From positions 1 to 7,110 of the forward strand of contig JAQVSX010000030.1 in assembly GCA_028700355.1 (NCBI GenBank): a DNA stretch of 7,110 nucleotides, read 5' to 3'. The position numbers were made by a program, and so were the translations under genes. Under the pieces are notes generated by a model. It was not told where the DNA came from and searched no databases. It was given only the letters and a program-made list of their open reading frames with translations. Source of the DNA: Clostridia bacterium (lineage in GTDB: Bacteria > Bacillota > Clostridia > Christensenellales > HGM11417). Each line of letters opens with the position of its first letter. Position 1 is the stretch's first letter. Positions 1 to 6,837 of the stretch are shown piece after piece.

Positions 1-1
1 T

Positions 2-460
2 ACAAGAGCCGCTTTGATTGCGGCATTATACTCGGCGCTAACTATCCCCTTAGGTGCGATAAGCTCTCAAAGTTTTTTGCAGATAAGACCTGCCGAAGCG
101 CTTACAATGCTGCCCCTTCTTTTTGCCGAAGCCGTCCCCGGCTTAGCTATTGGCTGTATGATAGCTAATATATTTGGCGGATACGGAATTTATGACATTG
201 TTTTCGGCTCTTTAATAACGCTTGCCGCAGCACTTCTGACAAGAAAAATCAAAAAGCCCCTTATTGCAGGTCTGCCCCCCGTGCTGCTTAATGCCGCACT
301 GCTGCCCCTTATCTGGATTGCGTTTTCTGCCGAAACAATATATTTATACAGCTTTTTTAGCACACTGCTTACGCAAACCGTATGGGTTTACGGCTTAGGG
401 TTGCCTATGTATTATGTGCTAAAGAAAAGGTTTGAGGGCGAATTAATTAATAAAAAATAA
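2..460 (+). CDS. queT: QueT-family transporter (ECF S component for queuosine precursor), 5' partial
   Basis: Predicted membrane substrate-binding component that takes up a queuosine precursor (preQ1/preQ0 class) with an energy-coupling-factor module. The frame is open to the left edge: codons for T-R-A-A precede the TTG at 14, so that TTG is an internal leucine (A-L-I-A-A-L-Y) rather than a start. About 152 residues are visible; QueT proteins are usually about 160-175, so roughly 10-20 N-terminal residues are missing. Family signature seen: IRPAEALTMLPLLFAEAVPG, followed by G-C-M-I-A-N-I-F-G-G and D-I-V-F-G-S-L, then hydrophobic segments starting at PPVLLNAALLPLIWIAF and a last one ending GLGLPMYYVLKK. 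Around five or six membrane helices are expected. A preQ1 riboswitch is common upstream of this family but would lie outside the window. It converges on the minus-strand genes to its right. Family assignment rests on motif recognition and is strong; the exact substrate is inferred. Confidence 0.88.
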   Translation, partial: TRAALIAALYSALTIPLGAISSQSFLQIRPAEALTMLPLLFAEAVPGLAIGCMIANIFGGYGIYDIVFGSLITLAAALLTRKIKKPLIAGLPPVLLNAALLPLIWIAFSAETIYLYSFFSTLLTQTVWVYGLGLPMYYVLKKRFEGELINKK

Positions 461-500
461 TGAATACCTTGGATTTAGATATTCATTAAATGCTTTTTTT
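459..500 (+). terminator. weak candidate terminator after queT
   Basis: An 8-bp perfect stem AATGAATA (459-466) / TATTCATT (480-487) has a 13-nt loop and is followed, after 6 nt, by seven T residues at 494-500. It starts within the queT stop codon. The stem is purely AT-rich apart from one G-C pair, the loop is long and the T-run is offset, so it is a poor intrinsic terminator by usual standards. It is still the only such structure immediately after queT. Confidence 0.35.
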
Positions 501-658
501 GTCGGAGACATAATGGTTTTGAAGAAAGGGCTATTTTGTAAATAATTATTGTTATTATTAAACATATGTAATTAAAGAACTTTTTCTGCTCGGACTATAA
601 TTGTCAATATCTTTATTGTTATCTTGTATGTTTTCTTTATCGGTTTAATACTATTCCT

Positions 659-792
659 AATTTAAAACATTAAGTTTTAAATTGAAAGTAGTATCACGGC
701 GCTAATTAAGCGTGTGCGCCTGCATAGCAGGCGGGGAGCTTGCCGAATTTATTTCGGCAAGCGATAAATAGAAACCTTTAAAGGTTTCTATT
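659..792. other. cluster of five consecutive stem-loops (structured RNA or palindromic repeat element)
   Basis: Five inverted repeats follow each other with almost no linker. H1 is AATTTAAAAC/GTTTTAAATT at 659-668/674-683 (10 bp, 5-nt loop). H2 at 695-716 pairs CAC with GTG and GCGCT with AGCGT around loop AATTA, with one bulged G and one G-U. H3 is CGCCTGC/GCAGGCG at 717-723/727-733 (7 bp, 3-nt loop). H4 is GCTTGCCGAA/TTCGGCAAGC at 738-747/753-762 (10 bp, 5-nt loop). H5 is a perfect palindrome at 767-792. The middle part (about 695-762) is clearly GC-richer than the AT-rich flanks. No T-run follows any of the stems on either strand, so they do not look like terminators. The G-U pair in H2 forms only in the plus-strand RNA, a slight hint for that strand. 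I do not recognise it as a named RNA family. It could be a dispersed REP/MITE-like element instead. Confidence 0.55.
767..792. repeat. 26-bp perfect palindrome
   Basis: The left half AATAGAAACCTTT (767-779) is followed directly by its exact reverse complement AAAGGTTTCTATT (780-792), with no spacer. It is the last of the five inverted repeats in the cluster. As RNA it would fold into an about 11-bp stem with a TTAA tip; as DNA it is symmetric enough to be a dimeric-protein operator. No T-run follows in either direction, so an intrinsic terminator is unlikely. Confidence 0.7.
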
Positions 793-842
793 AAGAATTA
801 ATATAAGAAGTGCATAAATTATGAAAAAAATGAAAGTACAAA

Positions 843-887
843 GAAAAAAACATTTAAAAATTCCGATATCTGAAAGATAGCGGAATT
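843..887 (-). terminator. rho-independent terminator after tRNA-Pro
   Basis: Read on the minus strand, AATTCCG (887-881), one mismatched position, TATC (879-876), loop TTTCA, GATA (870-867), one mismatched position and CGGAATT (865-859) form an 11-bp stem with a single C.T mismatch. The stem runs directly into TTT, and a second run of seven T follows at 850-844. It sits 9 nt beyond the CCA end of the tRNA. It is the first convincing stop signal for leftward transcription in the window. Confidence 0.8.
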
Positions 888-896
888 ATCTGAATT

Positions 897-972
897 TGGT
901 CGGAGTAGCCGGATTTGAACCGGCGGCCTCATGGTCCCGAACCATGCGCGCTACCATCTGCGCTATACCCCG
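897..972 (-). tRNA. tRNA-Pro, anticodon CGG
   Basis: A 76-nt cloverleaf folds on the minus strand. The acceptor stem is CGGGGTA with TACTCCG (one G-U pair), discriminator A and encoded CCA (897-899). The D arm is GCGC-AGATGGTA-GCGC. The anticodon stem is CATGG/CCATG with loop TTCGGGA, placing anticodon CGG at 937-939, which reads CCG proline codons. The variable loop is AGGCC and the T arm is GCCGG-TTCAAAT-CCGGC. All stems are complete, so the gene looks functional. It begins 49 nt after the glycosylase stop codon. I see no strong promoter of its own in that gap, so it may be processed from a longer transcript; the terminator follows at 843-887. Confidence 0.97.
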
Positions 973-1021
973 ATAGTATTATTATGTTTTGCAAGCTTTT
1001 ACAGCTTTTACTATGTCTTCT

Positions 1022-1654
1022 TTATTTTTTTGATACGCTTTTACTGTCTGTTATATAAAAGCGGTATAAATAATCTGCGGCTTCTCCGCTGTAATCAACG
1101 CCTATTCTCTTTGCGGCGGTAATTTGCGGCGAAAAATAATTTTCGGGCTTTGTTATTATTATTTTGGTTTCGCTTTCGGCGCATAAGTCTGCGCCGTAAT
1201 CTGCTCTTGTTATGCCCGCAGATTTGCACAGCTTGCCCGGTCCGCTAAACTTTCTTATATCTGTCTGCCCGTCTTCGGGCTGCAAAGCCCTTATAAGTAC
1301 CGCTTCGGGAATGCCTTCGCCCTGCGTTACAACATTAAAACAGTTGTGCAAGCCGTAAACAAGGTAAATATACGCAAAGCCGCCCTTGCCGTACATAATA
1401 TTTGTGCGCCCATTTTTGTTTGCCTTGTAAGAGTGGCAAGCCTTGTCGCTTAAACCTAAATAGCCTTCCGTTTCGCATATAATACCGCAAGCATATATAT
1501 CTTGGAAATTTAAACAAACCTCGTTTCCGCTAAAACTCTTTAAGCTGACTTTGCTGTTTAACACAGTTAAACGGCAGCCTAAAAGCTCTTTAGCTACCGT
1601 CAATGTATCTCTTAAATAAAATTCTCTTTCTAACAGTTTTCCCGGCGCAATCAC
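1022..1654 (-). CDS. mpg: 3-methyladenine DNA glycosylase (AAG/MPG family)
   Basis: Base-excision repair enzyme that removes alkylated or deaminated purines (3-methyladenine, hypoxanthine) from DNA. The 210-residue protein shows the AAG fold signatures: REFYLRDTLTVAKELLG (10-26), ETEGY (61-65), AYIYLVYGLHNCFN (94-107), PEAVLIRALQP (116-126), GPGKLC (138-143), KRIGVDYSGE (182-191) and YRFYI (197-201). By alignment to human AAG from memory, E63 matches the catalytic Glu125, Y65 matches Tyr127, H74 matches His136, Y97 matches Tyr159 and N107 matches Asn169, so the active site appears complete. An extra stretch of about 15 residues (about 34-52) separates the first strand from the ETEGY strand, longer than usual. 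The GTG at 1654 is chosen because no other start fits before the conserved REFYLRD block; it has no visible Shine-Dalgarno site. The gene lies 56 nt after ATPase subunit D on the same strand and is unrelated to it in function. Confidence 0.93.
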   Translation of the reverse strand: MIAPGKLLEREFYLRDTLTVAKELLGCRLTVLNSKVSLKSFSGNEVCLNFQDIYACGIICETEGYLGLSDKACHSYKANKNGRTNIMYGKGGFAYIYLVYGLHNCFNVVTQGEGIPEAVLIRALQPEDGQTDIRKFSGPGKLCKSAGITRADYGADLCAESETKIIITKPENYFSPQITAAKRIGVDYSGEAADYLYRFYITDSKSVSKK

Positions 1655-1690
1655 AGCAATTATTTTACTATAATATTATGCCTTTGTCAA
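1655..1690 (-). promoter_or_regulatory. sigma-70/sigma-A-type promoter for the glycosylase gene
   Basis: On the minus strand a perfect -35 box TTGACA (1690-1685) is followed by exactly 17 bp and a -10 box TAAAAT (1667-1662). Only 7 nt (AATTGCT) separate the -10 box from the GTG at 1654, so the expected transcription start falls at about 1656-1653, on or next to the start codon. The spacer contains a 10-bp palindrome ATAATATTAT (1670-1679). The match to consensus is strong; function is inferred. Confidence 0.75.
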
Positions 1691-1710
1691 TGCGGCAAAG
1701 CTAACATTTT

Positions 1711-2355
1711 TTAGCTTCTGCCCCTGCTTTCCCTTTTTTCTATAAGCTCTTTAACCTTCATAAGACGGATTAAATTTGCCCTGTCGTTTTCGTCAAGCTT
1801 CATTACAATATATTTTATTGTCTCTTCCATTTGCGGAATCATAAAATATTCAAGCGCATTTACACGGCGTTTGTTTTTTTGAATTTCGTCTGCAAGCATA
1901 TTGCAGGATTTTTCCACTTCGGCAAGTTCTATTAATTTTGGCAGAAGATTTGTTATTGACTGCACCGATGTATTTAATTCTCCCGTAATGCCCGCAAAGC
2001 TGTAAGGAAAAATGTTTTCATCCCCCGTTTTTATTACTTCGATTTTAGGGACCATAACATTCATAATACTTTTTTTGCCGCCGATAATCTCGTATTTTAC
2101 TGCAGGCAGCGATATCGCCTGTTCAAGCGTTTTACTGTCTGTAAGGCTGCCTGCAAGCATAAAGCTTTTTAGTGCGGCGGAAAGTTCGCTTTCGATTTCT
2201 TCCCGAAGTTTTTTGTTTTTTCTGATAAGAATGGTAAACTGCCTTATCATTTCTTCGGATTTATCCTTTAAAAGCTTGTGTCCCCTGACAGCCGTTTTAA
2301 GCCTTTCCCTGACACGCTTTAATTCCATTCTTGTAGGGTTTATCTTTACCGCCAT
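1711..2355 (-). CDS. atpD: V/A-type ATPase subunit D (central rotor shaft)
   Basis: Subunit D (also called NtpD) is the coiled-coil axle that turns inside the A3B3 ring and, with F, links it to subunit C and the membrane rotor. The 214-residue length is typical. Signatures seen are the N-terminal helix [20 protein letters not shown] (1-20) continuing through GHKLLKDKSEEM, and the C-terminal helix block KNKRRVNALEYFMIPQMEET (160-179) followed by IKYIVMKLDENDRANLIRLM. Both ends are rich in charged heptad-like helix; the middle (about 85-125) is the shorter globular part. The ATG at 2355 shares its A with the TAA of subunit B (TAATG), implying coupled translation; only a weak AAAAAGG lies upstream. 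D is the last ATPase gene of the operon here, as in many bacterial V-ATPase clusters. Confidence 0.96.
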   Translation of the reverse strand: MAVKINPTRMELKRVRERLKTAVRGHKLLKDKSEEMIRQFTILIRKNKKLREEIESELSAALKSFMLAGSLTDSKTLEQAISLPAVKYEIIGGKKSIMNVMVPKIEVIKTGDENIFPYSFAGITGELNTSVQSITNLLPKLIELAEVEKSCNMLADEIQKNKRRVNALEYFMIPQMEETIKYIVMKLDENDRANLIRLMKVKELIEKRESRGRS

Positions 2356-3737
2356 TATTTGCTAACCTTTTTGGGAAGATATTTTTCTATATATTCTTCT
2401 TTAATTCTTTTAAGTTCGGCTTTGGGTATCGTTGCAAGCACATCCCAGCCGATTTCCAAAGTTTCTTCTATATCTCTGTTGACATTAAAACCCTGATTGA
2501 GATAGCGGCTTTCAAATTCCAAAGCAAATGCCGCAAACTGCCTGTCTGTTTCCGAAAGAGCCGCTTCGCCTAAAATTGCGGCAAGCTCCTTTGCCTCTTT
2601 TCCCCTTGCGTAAGCGGAAAAAAGCTGATTCATCGTATCGGCATGGTCTTCACGGGTTTTGCCCTTTCCTATACCTTTATCCTTTAAACGGGACAGCGAC
2701 GGCAAAACATCTATCGGGGGATTGATTCCCTTTTTGTATAAATCACGGGATAGCATTATCTGCCCTTCTGTAATATAGCCTGTAAGGTCGGGTATGGGGT
2801 GGGTTTTATCGTCCTCGGGCATTGTAAGTATGGGTATCTGCGTGATAGAGCCTTTTTTGCCCCTTATTCTGCCCGCTCTTTCATATATTGAGGCAAGGTC
2901 TGTATAAAGATAACCGGGATAGCCCCTTCTGCCCGGAACTTCCTTTCTTGCGGCAGAAACTTCCCTTAACGCTTCGGCATAATTTGTTATGTCGGTTATA
3001 ATTACCAGAACATGCATATCAAGCTCGAAAGCAAGGTATTCTGCGCAGGTAAGCGCCATACGGGGCGTTGCGATACGCTCTATAGCAGGGTCGTTTGCAA
3101 GGTTGGTAAATACGACGGCACGTTCTATTGCGCCTGTCCTTTTAAAGTCCTGAACAAAAAATTCTGCTTCTTCAAAGGTTATTCCTATTGCGGCAAACAC
3201 AACGGCAAATTTGCTGTCAGAGCTTTTTACTGTTGCCTGCCTTGCTATCTGAGAGGCAAGCTCCGCATGGGGCAAACCGCTCATTGAAAATACAGGAAGT
3301 TTTTGCCCCCTGACCAATGTATTGAGGCCGTCTATCGCAGATATACCCGTCTGAATAAATTCGTTGGGGTAATCCCTTGCAACGGGGTTTATGGGCTGTC
3401 CGTTTATGTCAAGACTTTTTTCGGGAATAATAGGCTCGCCGCCGTCTTTCGGTTTTCCCATACCGTCAAATATTCTGCCAAGCATATCGGGAGAAACGCC
3501 AAGCTCTATGCCTTTGCCTAAAAATTTTGCGGTGGCGGTAGCAATTTTAAGCCCCTGCGCACCTTCAAAAAGCTGAACAAGCGCATTATCTCCGTCTACT
3601 TCCAAAACCTTACCTGCCCTTATCTCTCCGTTTTCCTGTCGGATTTCTACAAGCTCGTTATATGTTACGCCGCTCACGCCGGAAACAAGCATAATCGGCC
3701 CTACAATTTCCTTAATTGAACGGTATTCTTTAAGCAT
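2355..3737 (-). CDS. atpB: V/A-type ATPase subunit B (non-catalytic nucleotide-binding subunit)
   Basis: Subunit B (NtpB) alternates with A in the hexameric head, shaping the catalytic sites at the A/B interface. The 460 residues match the usual length. The beta-barrel starts [20 protein letters not shown] (11-30). The P-loop position is degenerate ([10 protein letters not shown], 151-160), as expected for [21 protein letters not shown] (267-286) is diagnostic, and LPSLSRL (345-351) contains R350, which corresponds to the arginine finger described for Enterococcus hirae NtpB. The ATG at 3737 has a near-perfect Shine-Dalgarno site. The start overlaps the end of subunit A by 8 nt (ATGCTTAA), so translation is probably coupled as well. 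It is not an F-type beta/alpha subunit, because the [12 protein letters not shown] motif is specific to the V/A-type B family. Confidence 0.98.
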   Translation of the reverse strand: MLKEYRSIKEIVGPIMLVSGVSGVTYNELVEIRQENGEIRAGKVLEVDGDNALVQLFEGAQGLKIATATAKFLGKGIELGVSPDMLGRIFDGMGKPKDGGEPIIPEKSLDINGQPINPVARDYPNEFIQTGISAIDGLNTLVRGQKLPVFSMSGLPHAELASQIARQATVKSSDSKFAVVFAAIGITFEEAEFFVQDFKRTGAIERAVVFTNLANDPAIERIATPRMALTCAEYLAFELDMHVLVIITDITNYAEALREVSAARKEVPGRRGYPGYLYTDLASIYERAGRIRGKKGSITQIPILTMPEDDKTHPIPDLTGYITEGQIMLSRDLYKKGINPPIDVLPSLSRLKDKGIGKGKTREDHADTMNQLFSAYARGKEAKELAAILGEAALSETDRQFAAFALEFESRYLNQGFNVNRDIEETLEIGWDVLATIPKAELKRIKEEYIEKYLPKKVSK

Positions 3738-5499
3738 TAAAATCCTCCTTTATCTGCTGCAACTGTTCCATTTGACTTCTTAAATCATTTAATATATCGT
3801 CAAATTCGGAAATATTGCTTTCGGGTATATATTTGCTTCTGCTGATTCTTTCCATGACTTTTAGGTTTAACAGCTCTGAAAGTTCGGCATTGTTGTTTAG
3901 CGCATCTTTGCCAAGCTTGTAAAATTCTAAAATAAGGTTCAGCATTAAATATTGCTTTTTTAATGAGCTGTAAGTATCTATCTCGTGAAAAGCGTTCTGG
4001 TGCAGATAGTCTTCCCTTATCGATTTTGCTGTTTCAAGCACAAGCCTGTCCTGAACCGATATAGAATCTATACCTACCAGCCTTACTATCTCTTCAATTT
4101 CGGCTTCTTCCTGCAAAAGCGCAACCGCCTTGCTCCTTAATGTGTTAAAATCTTTATCTACATTTTTTGAGTACCACTTAGCAAGCCTGTCGCTGTAAAG
4201 CGAATAGCTTATCATCCAGTCAATTGCGGGAAAATGCCTTTTATAAGCAAGCTGAGCCGAAAGCCCCCAAAATACCTTTACTATTCGCAAAGTTGCCTGA
4301 GATACAGGTTCGCTCAAATCTCCGCCGGCGGGAGAAACCGCTCCTATTGCGGTAACGGAACCCGTTATATCGCCGCTGCCTATTACATTGACTATGCCCG
4401 CCCTCTCGTAAAACTCTGCAAGCCTTGACGAAAGGTAAGCCGGATAGCCTTCTTCTCCCGGCATTTCCTCAAGCCGTCCGCTCATTTCCCTTAAAGCCTC
4501 TGCCCAGCGTGAAGTACTGTCTGCCATAATGGCGACATTAAGCCCCATATCCCGATAATATTCGGCAATTGTAATTCCCGTATATATAGATGCTTCTCTT
4601 GCCGCAACGGGCATATCCGATGTGTTTGCAATCAGCACAGTCCTTTTCATTAAGGAAAAACCTGTTTTTGTATCTTTAAGCTTGGGAAATTCCGTTAAAA
4701 CGTCGGTCATTTCGTTGCCACGCTCTCCGCAGCCTACATATACAATCAAATCGGCTTCTGCCCATTTTGCAAGCTGATGCTGAACAACCGTCTTTCCGCT
4801 GCCGAAAGGTCCGGGTACGGCGGCAACGCCTCCCCTTGCTATGGGAAACATCGTATCTATAACCCTTTGCCCCGTAGACATCGGCATTGAGGGGGTTATT
4901 TTGCTTTTGTAAGGTCTGCCTCTGCGTACAGGCCATTTTTGCAACATAGAAAGATTTATCTCTTTGCCGCCGCTGTCAATCACGCATACCGTCTGCTCTA
5001 TAGTAAACTCGCCGCCGCTTATATTTTTTACAGTACCCGCTATATTGTAAGGCACAAGTATTTTATGCTCAATAACCTCTGTTTCTTGAACTGTGCCTAT
5101 TACATCGCCTGCAATTACCTTATCGCCCTTTTTTACTTTGGGAACAAATTCCCATTTTTTATGGCGGTCAAGCGGCGAAGCCTCTATGCCTCTTTGTATT
5201 CTGTCGCCGGATTTTTCTTTTAAAAGCGTGAGCGGTCTTTGTATGCCGTCAAATATACTCTCTATCAAACCGGGCGCAAGCTCTACCGATAAGGGAGAAC
5301 CTGAAGAAACAACTACGTCGCCCGGGCCTAAACCGCTTGTCTCTTCATAGACCTGAATTGAAGCCCTGTCACCCCTAAGTTCTATTATTTCGCCGATTAG
5401 CTTTTCTTTGCCTACCCTTACTACATCATACATCTTAGAGTCTGACATTCCCTCAGCCACAATCAGCGGACCTGCTACTCTTACTATTTTACCGCTCAT
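3730..5499 (-). CDS. atpA: V/A-type ATPase catalytic subunit A
   Basis: Catalytic subunit A (NtpA), which hydrolyses or makes ATP in the cytoplasmic head. With the ATG at 5499 it has 589 residues, close to the usual 580-600. Order: beta-barrel from [15 protein letters not shown] (4-18); the V/A-specific non-homologous insertion (about 110-190); P-loop GPFGSGKT (230-237) with K236; GERGNEM (258-264) with catalytic glutamate candidate E259; Walker B region [18 protein letters not shown] (321-338) with D327; [11 protein letters not shown] (389-399); then the C-terminal helical domain. The frame remains open upstream to a TTG at 5547, but that would overlap subunit F and add 16 unconserved residues. 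The 5499 start follows an AAGGAG site and gives the MSGKIVRV beginning normal for the family. It lies 19 nt after F. Confidence 0.98.
   Translation of the reverse strand: MSGKIVRVAGPLIVAEGMSDSKMYDVVRVGKEKLIGEIIELRGDRASIQVYEETSGLGPGDVVVSSGSPLSVELAPGLIESIFDGIQRPLTLLKEKSGDRIQRGIEASPLDRHKKWEFVPKVKKGDKVIAGDVIGTVQETEVIEHKILVPYNIAGTVKNISGGEFTIEQTVCVIDSGGKEINLSMLQKWPVRRGRPYKSKITPSMPMSTGQRVIDTMFPIARGGVAAVPGPFGSGKTVVQHQLAKWAEADLIVYVGCGERGNEMTDVLTEFPKLKDTKTGFSLMKRTVLIANTSDMPVAAREASIYTGITIAEYYRDMGLNVAIMADSTSRWAEALREMSGRLEEMPGEEGYPAYLSSRLAEFYERAGIVNVIGSGDITGSVTAIGAVSPAGGDLSEPVSQATLRIVKVFWGLSAQLAYKRHFPAIDWMISYSLYSDRLAKWYSKNVDKDFNTLRSKAVALLQEEAEIEEIVRLVGIDSISVQDRLVLETAKSIREDYLHQNAFHEIDTYSSLKKQYLMLNLILEFYKLGKDALNNNAELSELLNLKVMERISRSKYIPESNISEFDDILNDLRSQMEQLQQIKEDFNA
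3743..3750 (-). promoter_or_regulatory. strong Shine-Dalgarno site for subunit B
   Basis: AAGGAGGA lies 5 nt upstream of the ATG at 3737, inside the 3' end of the subunit A gene. It is close to a perfect complement of the 16S rRNA 3' end and settles the B start. Confidence 0.85.
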
Positions 5500-5512
5500 A
5501 ATGTTTATTTTT

Positions 5513-5519
5513 CTCCTTT
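5513..5519 (-). promoter_or_regulatory. Shine-Dalgarno site for subunit A
   Basis: AAAGGAG lies 13 nt upstream of the ATG at 5499 and its first base overlaps the TGA of subunit F. The spacing is a little long, but no closer in-frame ATG, GTG or TTG exists, and it supports 5499 over the longer open frame. Confidence 0.7.
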
Positions 5520-5845
5520 CATTGCCTGAATAATATGTCTGCGCCAATCACCTTATCGGCATCCTGCATTATGCCCTTTATACCTACGCCGCTTGAGCCT
5601 TTTGCGGTAGGAATTGGAATAATCGCCGGGTATGTTTTTGTCTTATATCTTTGAAGCGTCTCTTTTAATTCGTCTGCTATATCTTCGGTAATAAATATTA
5701 CGGCAAAGCCCCTGTCGGCAATACGCATAAGCGTTGACCTTGCTTCTTTGCCTTCGCTGACAGCAAAAACATTAAGCCCCGCCGCTTTAAAACCTAAAAT
5801 ATCGTGGCTTTTGCCTATTACCGCAATACTGTCATATTTTGTCAT
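5519..5845 (-). CDS. atpF: V/A-type ATPase subunit F (central stalk)
   Basis: Subunit F (called NtpG in Enterococcus hirae) is a small Rossmann-like subunit that binds the D shaft as part of the central stalk. The 108 residues are normal length. Seen: N-terminal strand-loop-helix [19 protein letters not shown] (6-24), [12 protein letters not shown] (47-58), and [17 protein letters not shown] (72-88), which is the family's conserved end-of-domain loop. The ATG at 5845 overlaps the TGA of subunit C (ATGA). Its ribosome site is modest (CAGGGT about 9 nt upstream), consistent with translation coupled to C. The position between C and A fits the standard operon order. Confidence 0.95.
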   Translation of the reverse strand: MTKYDSIAVIGKSHDILGFKAAGLNVFAVSEGKEARSTLMRIADRGFAVIFITEDIADELKETLQRYKTKTYPAIIPIPTAKGSSGVGIKGIMQDADKVIGADILFRQ

Positions 5846-6837
5846 AAAATTGTTACCCTGTTTATTATTTCTTCATTATCTGCGCCGCCAAGTCTTGCAG
5901 AAAAAATAAAATTTATATTTTTTATTTCGGCTTGCTTTTTTAAGTAATAATTTAAAAGGGGGTAAACGGTTTCTATCTCTCCTCTCATTTGGTAGAAATA
6001 ATTTGTAAGTATTTTGTCCGCCTCCCTTTCAAAATAAGTTATGCCATCATTGTTATAATTTTTAAAACCGTTAAGCGCAAGTTCGTAAATACCTGTGTTT
6101 TTAAATGGCTCTGCCGCATTTGCAACATTCGCATTCATACTTGAAGCATACTCTTTAAGCTCTATGCTGCCCCCGCTTAAAAATTGTTCTCCCAAATGCG
6201 CCGTTTTTAGCCCTAATATTTTACATTTAACCGTCGTTAACAGATTTTCTATATCGGTTTTTAATATAAAATAATGCTTAACAAATTTAAACCTTGTTTT
6301 AGCTGCACAGGTTGCTATTTCAGCATACAATGCTTTGTCAAGCTCTATCTCCAACATTCTTGGATTGATGCCGTAATTCGCATAATTAATGTCTATGGCG
6401 CTAAGCGCCTTTCCCATAAGTATAGGCAAGTTAGAGTAATTTTCATTTTTTATGCTTTCTTTTAACTCTTTTATGTCTATTAAGCCGTATGCCTTTGCCA
6501 GATTGTCAAAGCCCTCAGAGCGTGAATATTTTGCTTTTACAAAAACCTTTGCGTTATGATAATCGAATTGTTTTAAAAAACAAGCCTTAACATTTATATC
6601 GGGGCAGACTTCGCTAAAAAAGCTTATAAGCTTATTTTGCTCACCATTTGTGAGCAGCGCAAACTTGCTGCAATCTGTTATTGCGGCATTTTCCGAATAG
6701 ATTGTTTCATACAGCACCTTTAAAGCGTCTTCACAGCTTCTTGCGCTGAATATGCGGTTAAGCTTTTCAGCCCCTATTAATTTGCTTTCATGAAATTTAG
6801 TCCTGCTATACGCAAATAGCACGCTGTCATTGTTCAT
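5842..6837 (-). CDS. atpC: V/A-type ATPase subunit C (rotor adaptor, d-like)
   Basis: Subunit C (NtpC; homologous to eukaryotic subunit d) is a funnel-shaped helical protein that seats the D/F shaft on the membrane c-ring. The 331 residues match the family. Features seen: the N-terminal pattern FAYSRTKFHESKLI (8-21), FDYHNAKVFVKAKY (91-104), the segment PRMLEIELDKALYAEI (159-174), DIENLLTTVKCKILGL (195-210) and the C-terminal NYYLKKQAEIKNINFIF (296-312), followed by a G-containing loop and a final helix. The sequence is highly helical, and the family is weakly conserved, so context adds weight: it sits between E and F. The ATG at 6837 overlaps the TGA of subunit E (ATGA), with AGGGG about 7 nt upstream. 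Confidence 0.93.
   Translation of the reverse strand: MNNDSVLFAYSRTKFHESKLIGAEKLNRIFSARSCEDALKVLYETIYSENAAITDCSKFALLTNGEQNKLISFFSEVCPDINVKACFLKQFDYHNAKVFVKAKYSRSEGFDNLAKAYGLIDIKELKESIKNENYSNLPILMGKALSAIDINYANYGINPRMLEIELDKALYAEIATCAAKTRFKFVKHYFILKTDIENLLTTVKCKILGLKTAHLGEQFLSGGSIELKEYASSMNANVANAAEPFKNTGIYELALNGFKNYNNDGITYFEREADKILTNYFYQMRGEIETVYPLLNYYLKKQAEIKNINFIFSARLGGADNEEIINRVTIL

Larger units (their letters stand above)
461..896. other. convergent intergenic region without a credible gene
   Basis: This 436-bp gap lies between queT on the plus strand and tRNA-Pro on the minus strand. Positions 501-658 are AT-rich with no structure I trust and no recognisable coding. Positions 659-792 hold the five-hairpin cluster. 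Positions 793-842 are A-rich spacer and 843-887 hold the leftward terminator. Only very short frames occur (for example 513-545 and 821-880), and neither resembles a known peptide. Confidence 0.7.

Noticed and set aside
513..545. A 10-codon frame (MVLKKGLFCK) with GGAG 5 nt upstream
   Set aside because: The ribosome site is well placed, but so short a frame arises easily by chance and nothing else marks it as a gene.
601..629. A plus-strand promoter (TTGTCA, 17 bp, TTGTAT) upstream of the hairpin cluster
   Set aside because: The -10 match is poor and such AT-rich DNA yields many similar matches; not strong enough to annotate, though it would suit a plus-strand RNA.
659..792. A CRISPR array or standard terminators as explanation for the hairpin cluster
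   Set aside because: There are no direct repeats with regular spacers, each inverted repeat differs in sequence, and no stem is followed by a T-run on either strand.
821..880. A 19-codon lysine-rich plus-strand frame
   Set aside because: It lies in an A-rich tract and overlaps the minus-strand terminator hairpin, which explains the sequence better.
931..1122. A 63-residue plus-strand open frame
   Set aside because: It runs antisense through the tRNA-Pro and the end of the glycosylase gene, and its composition is that of translated AT-rich antisense DNA.
3012..3576. Several plus-strand open frames antisense to ATPase B
   Set aside because: They are antisense to a strongly conserved gene, show no family motifs and have no ribosome sites; they are shadows of the coding strand.
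4676..5350. Open frames on both strands overlapping ATPase A
   Set aside because: They are out-of-frame or antisense readings of the catalytic gene, with Cys/Arg/Tyr-rich nonsense composition.
5500..5547. A longer subunit A starting at TTG 5547 (16 extra residues)
   Set aside because: It would overlap subunit F by 27 nt, lacks a ribosome site, and the family begins at the MSGKIVRV segment, which has an AAGGAG upstream.
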